This document shows, one piece after another, positions 62,401-64,000 of a DNA stretch of 64,000 bases; positions within the stretch are counted from its first letter, which is position 1, and each line of letters begins with the position of its first letter. The stretch covers positions 1,054,001 through 1,118,000 of the forward strand of contig JAXLRM010000003.1 in assembly GCA_046331095.1 (NCBI GenBank), read 5' to 3'. A program made the position numbers and the translations under genes. This stretch comes from JAIBAC01 sp046331095. GTDB taxonomy: Bacteria; Actinomycetota; Acidimicrobiia; UBA2766. The notes beneath the pieces were generated by a model. It made no database searches. It saw only the letters and a program-made list of their open reading frames with translations, and was not told where the DNA came from.

Positions 62401-64000
62401 CCGACACCCCCGGCGGGGTCCACGGGCGCGGGCCAGCGCGGCCGGCGCTTGCAGACGTGAATGCTGGCCACGCGCAGACCCTCCCCCGGCGCCCCGACGA
62501 TGACCGGGTCGAGGGTCAGAGAGTGGATGCCGTCCTGCTCCACGGCGAGGGTGGAGAGGCGCAGGACGAGATCGACGAGGGCTGCTGTGTCTACAGCGGC
62601 ACGGTCCACGTGCTCGGAGGCGGCGTCGAGAGCGGCGTCGACGAGGCGTGCTGCATCGGTGTCGGTGAGGGGCGTGAGACGGTGGCACTGGGGCGCGACG
62701 TCGCTTGGGTCCATGCCGGCACCGAGGCCGAGCACCGGGCCGAACACCTCGTCGTCCTCGACCGCTACCACGAAGGGGACTCCGTGCTGGCGCGTCCCGA
62801 GTTCGACTCCGGCGCCCGCGAGCACGGCCTCGGCGACATCGCGGGGCAGGTCACCCTCGGGTTGCGCCGCGAGCGTCTCACGCACCGTGTCTCGATCCAA
62901 GCCCGGCGGCCGCACGAGATCGCCTTCGGGCTGGGCCAGCCACGACCCGTAGGCGACCGCGTGACCCAGCGCGACCGCGGCGGATTCGGGGAACAGGAAC
63001 GACGGAACGGCGACACTGCCGCTCCTGAGGACGTCGGGCACTCCTCGCGCACCGAGGAAGTTGGCGGCGAACGTCACAGCCGGGGCGCGCCGCGACGCCG
63101 ACACGATCGCGGCGCCCACTCGGTCCGTGCCCGAGCGCACCAGGGGCGTGTACACGACGAGGACGGCGTCGACCGAAGCGTCCGCGCCGACTGCGTCCAG
63201 GACTGCCGCGAAGCGGCCCTCGTCGTCGGCAATCGGAGGCAACTCGACGGGGTTGGCCGGAGGACCGAGGAGCGCCGTGTGGGGAGCAACCCGATCGAGA
63301 GTCGCGTCCGCGAGCGGCGCGAGCTCGAGGCCCGACTCCGCGAGAGCGGCAGCCGCGATCGTGGCGGCACCACCGGCGTTCGACACGACAGCAACTCGGC
63401 GCCCCCGTGGAACGGGCTGGGACGCGAGCAGTCCCGCGACGTCGACGAGCTCCTCGAGCGAGCGGGTCCGGATCACACCGGCCTGCGCGAACAGGCCGCG
63501 CGCTGCCGCCCGGGACGCCGTCTCGCCGACCGCCACTGCCGCGATCGGCTTCCTGCGTGCGACGCGACGGGCGAGTCGCACGAACCGGCGCGGGTTGCCG
63601 AACGACTCGAGGTACAACAGAACGACCCGCGTGGCCTCCTGGCCCTCCCAGTAGGCGAGGAGATCGTTGGACGACACGTCGACGCGGTTCCCGAGCGACA
63701 CGAACTGGCTCACGCCCAGATTCAACGACCTGACGTAGTCGAGGACTCCGATACCCAGCGCCCCCGTCTGGGTCGCGATTCCCACCACGCCGGGCGCCAC
63801 TTCGACCGTGCCCGCGACGAGGCGCAACGACACGCGCGGGTCGGTGTTGACCACGCCCATCGAAGCCGGGCCGAGCATGCGCATTCCATGGGACCTGCAG
63901 CACTCGTACAGCTCCGCCTCGCGGTCGTCGCCGAAACCCGCCGCCGCGACGACCACCCCCTTGACGCCGGCCTCGCCGCACGCGTCCACGATGGTGAGCG
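62397..64000 (-). CDS. Acyl-CoA synthetase (NDP-forming), partial
   Basis: At least 534 codons, open through the right edge; the N-terminal CoA-binding domain is mostly missing. The ligase-CoA domain has the family text TQTGALGIGVLDYVRSL, FVSLGNRVDVSSNDLL and VVLLYLESFGNP, with the phosphohistidine-region VVSNAGGAATIAA later. A beta-like/ATP-grasp remnant follows (PEGDLPRDVAEAVLAGAG), but it is short, so the enzyme may lack a full ATP-grasp domain. It interconverts acyl-CoA and acid with ADP/ATP in related proteins. The toroid-like gene follows with a 4-base overlap. Confidence 0.85.
   Translation of the reverse strand, partial: LTIVDACGEAGVKGVVVAAAGFGDDREAELYECCRSHGMRMLGPASMGVVNTDPRVSLRLVAGTVEVAPGVVGIATQTGALGIGVLDYVRSLNLGVSQFVSLGNRVDVSSNDLLAYWEGQEATRVVLLYLESFGNPRRFVRLARRVARRKPIAAVAVGETASRAAARGLFAQAGVIRTRSLEELVDVAGLLASQPVPRGRRVAVVSNAGGAATIAAAALAESGLELAPLADATLDRVAPHTALLGPPANPVELPPIADDEGRFAAVLDAVGADASVDAVLVVYTPLVRSGTDRVGAAIVSASRRAPAVTFAANFLGARGVPDVLRSGSVAVPSFLFPESAAVALGHAVAYGSWLAQPEGDLVRPPGLDRDTVRETLAAQPEGDLPRDVAEAVLAGAGVELGTRQHGVPFVVAVEDDEVFGPVLGLGAGMDPSDVAPQCHRLTPLTDTDAARLVDAALDAASEHVDRAAVDTAALVDLVLRLSTLAVEQDGIHSLTLDPVIVGAPGEGLRVASIHVCKRRPRWPAPVDPAGGVG

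Overview
The window is very GC-rich, densely packed DNA with GTG and TTG starts, 4-base stop/start overlaps (ATGA, GTGA, TTGA) and many genes that appear to be leaderless. Gene content points to Actinomycetota: a fabD-fabH-fabG-acpP-fabF type II fatty acid synthase block, MMPL export, paired acyl-CoA dehydrogenases, a SUF system with a Rieske protein, TrpB2-type tryptophan synthase, an OctT-like SGNH protein and a GAAC-N4-GTTC SOS box. I would guess a non-mycobacterial lineage such as Acidimicrobiia, but that is inference. No rRNA, tRNA, CRISPR array, transposase or phage gene was seen, and no stretch over 300 bases lacks a gene.

Layout. 1-5.8 kb: an SOS-box-driven zinc-ribbon ORF, then a leftward operon (a LipB-LipA fusion, an M24 peptidase, two lipoproteins) and lpd; the fusion and Lpd both concern lipoate-dependent complexes. 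5.9-7.5 kb: a 32-residue membrane peptide and trpB2. 7.5-13.9 kb: fatty acid synthesis (fabI, a FabZ-like dehydratase, fabF-acpP-fabG-fabH-fabD) with an SRPBCC and an SCP2-like protein. 14-20.6 kb: HD hydrolase, MFS carrier, two unknowns, pepN and an SDR. 20.7-26.4 kb: a giant secreted PKD-repeat gene interrupted by about three frameshifts within 210 bp. 26.6-37.3 kb: aldo/keto reductase, DUF2752, cobA, PerM, an ABC exporter, a delta-60 repeat protein, a NERD protein and a secreted metallophosphatase. 37.4-43.6 kb: two acyl-CoA dehydrogenases, a TetR regulator with a 14+14 bp palindrome, MMPL and an MBL hydrolase. 43.7-58.9 kb: a dispersed SUF machinery (sufC-sufS; sufU; sufD-Rieske-second sufC) with a hybrid kinase, dipeptidase, hydrolase, flavin reductase, WS/DGAT-like enzyme, RDD protein, primary-like sigma factor and a degenerate kinase between its parts. 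58.9-64 kb: two lipoproteins, an OctT-like protein, a toroid-like protein and an NDP-forming acyl-CoA synthetase that runs off the edge.

The most unusual structure is not protein-coding. Many of the longer intergenic gaps, mostly between convergent genes, carry near-perfect inverted repeats with 9-15 bp arms around a 14-42 nt loop, often as 2-4 tandem copies. Two stem families recur at distant loci: AAACGCGGG/CCCGCGTTT at three loci and ACGTGGGGACG/CGTCCCCACGT at two. Others have private stems (17184-17243, 28206-28271, 43608-43656, 54726-54768). None has a T-tract. They may be bidirectional terminators or a small repeat family.

A second pattern is promoter architecture: at least thirteen genes on both strands have a TAnnnT hexamer ending 6-7 nt before the start codon, as expected for leaderless mRNAs. 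I used it to choose several starts.
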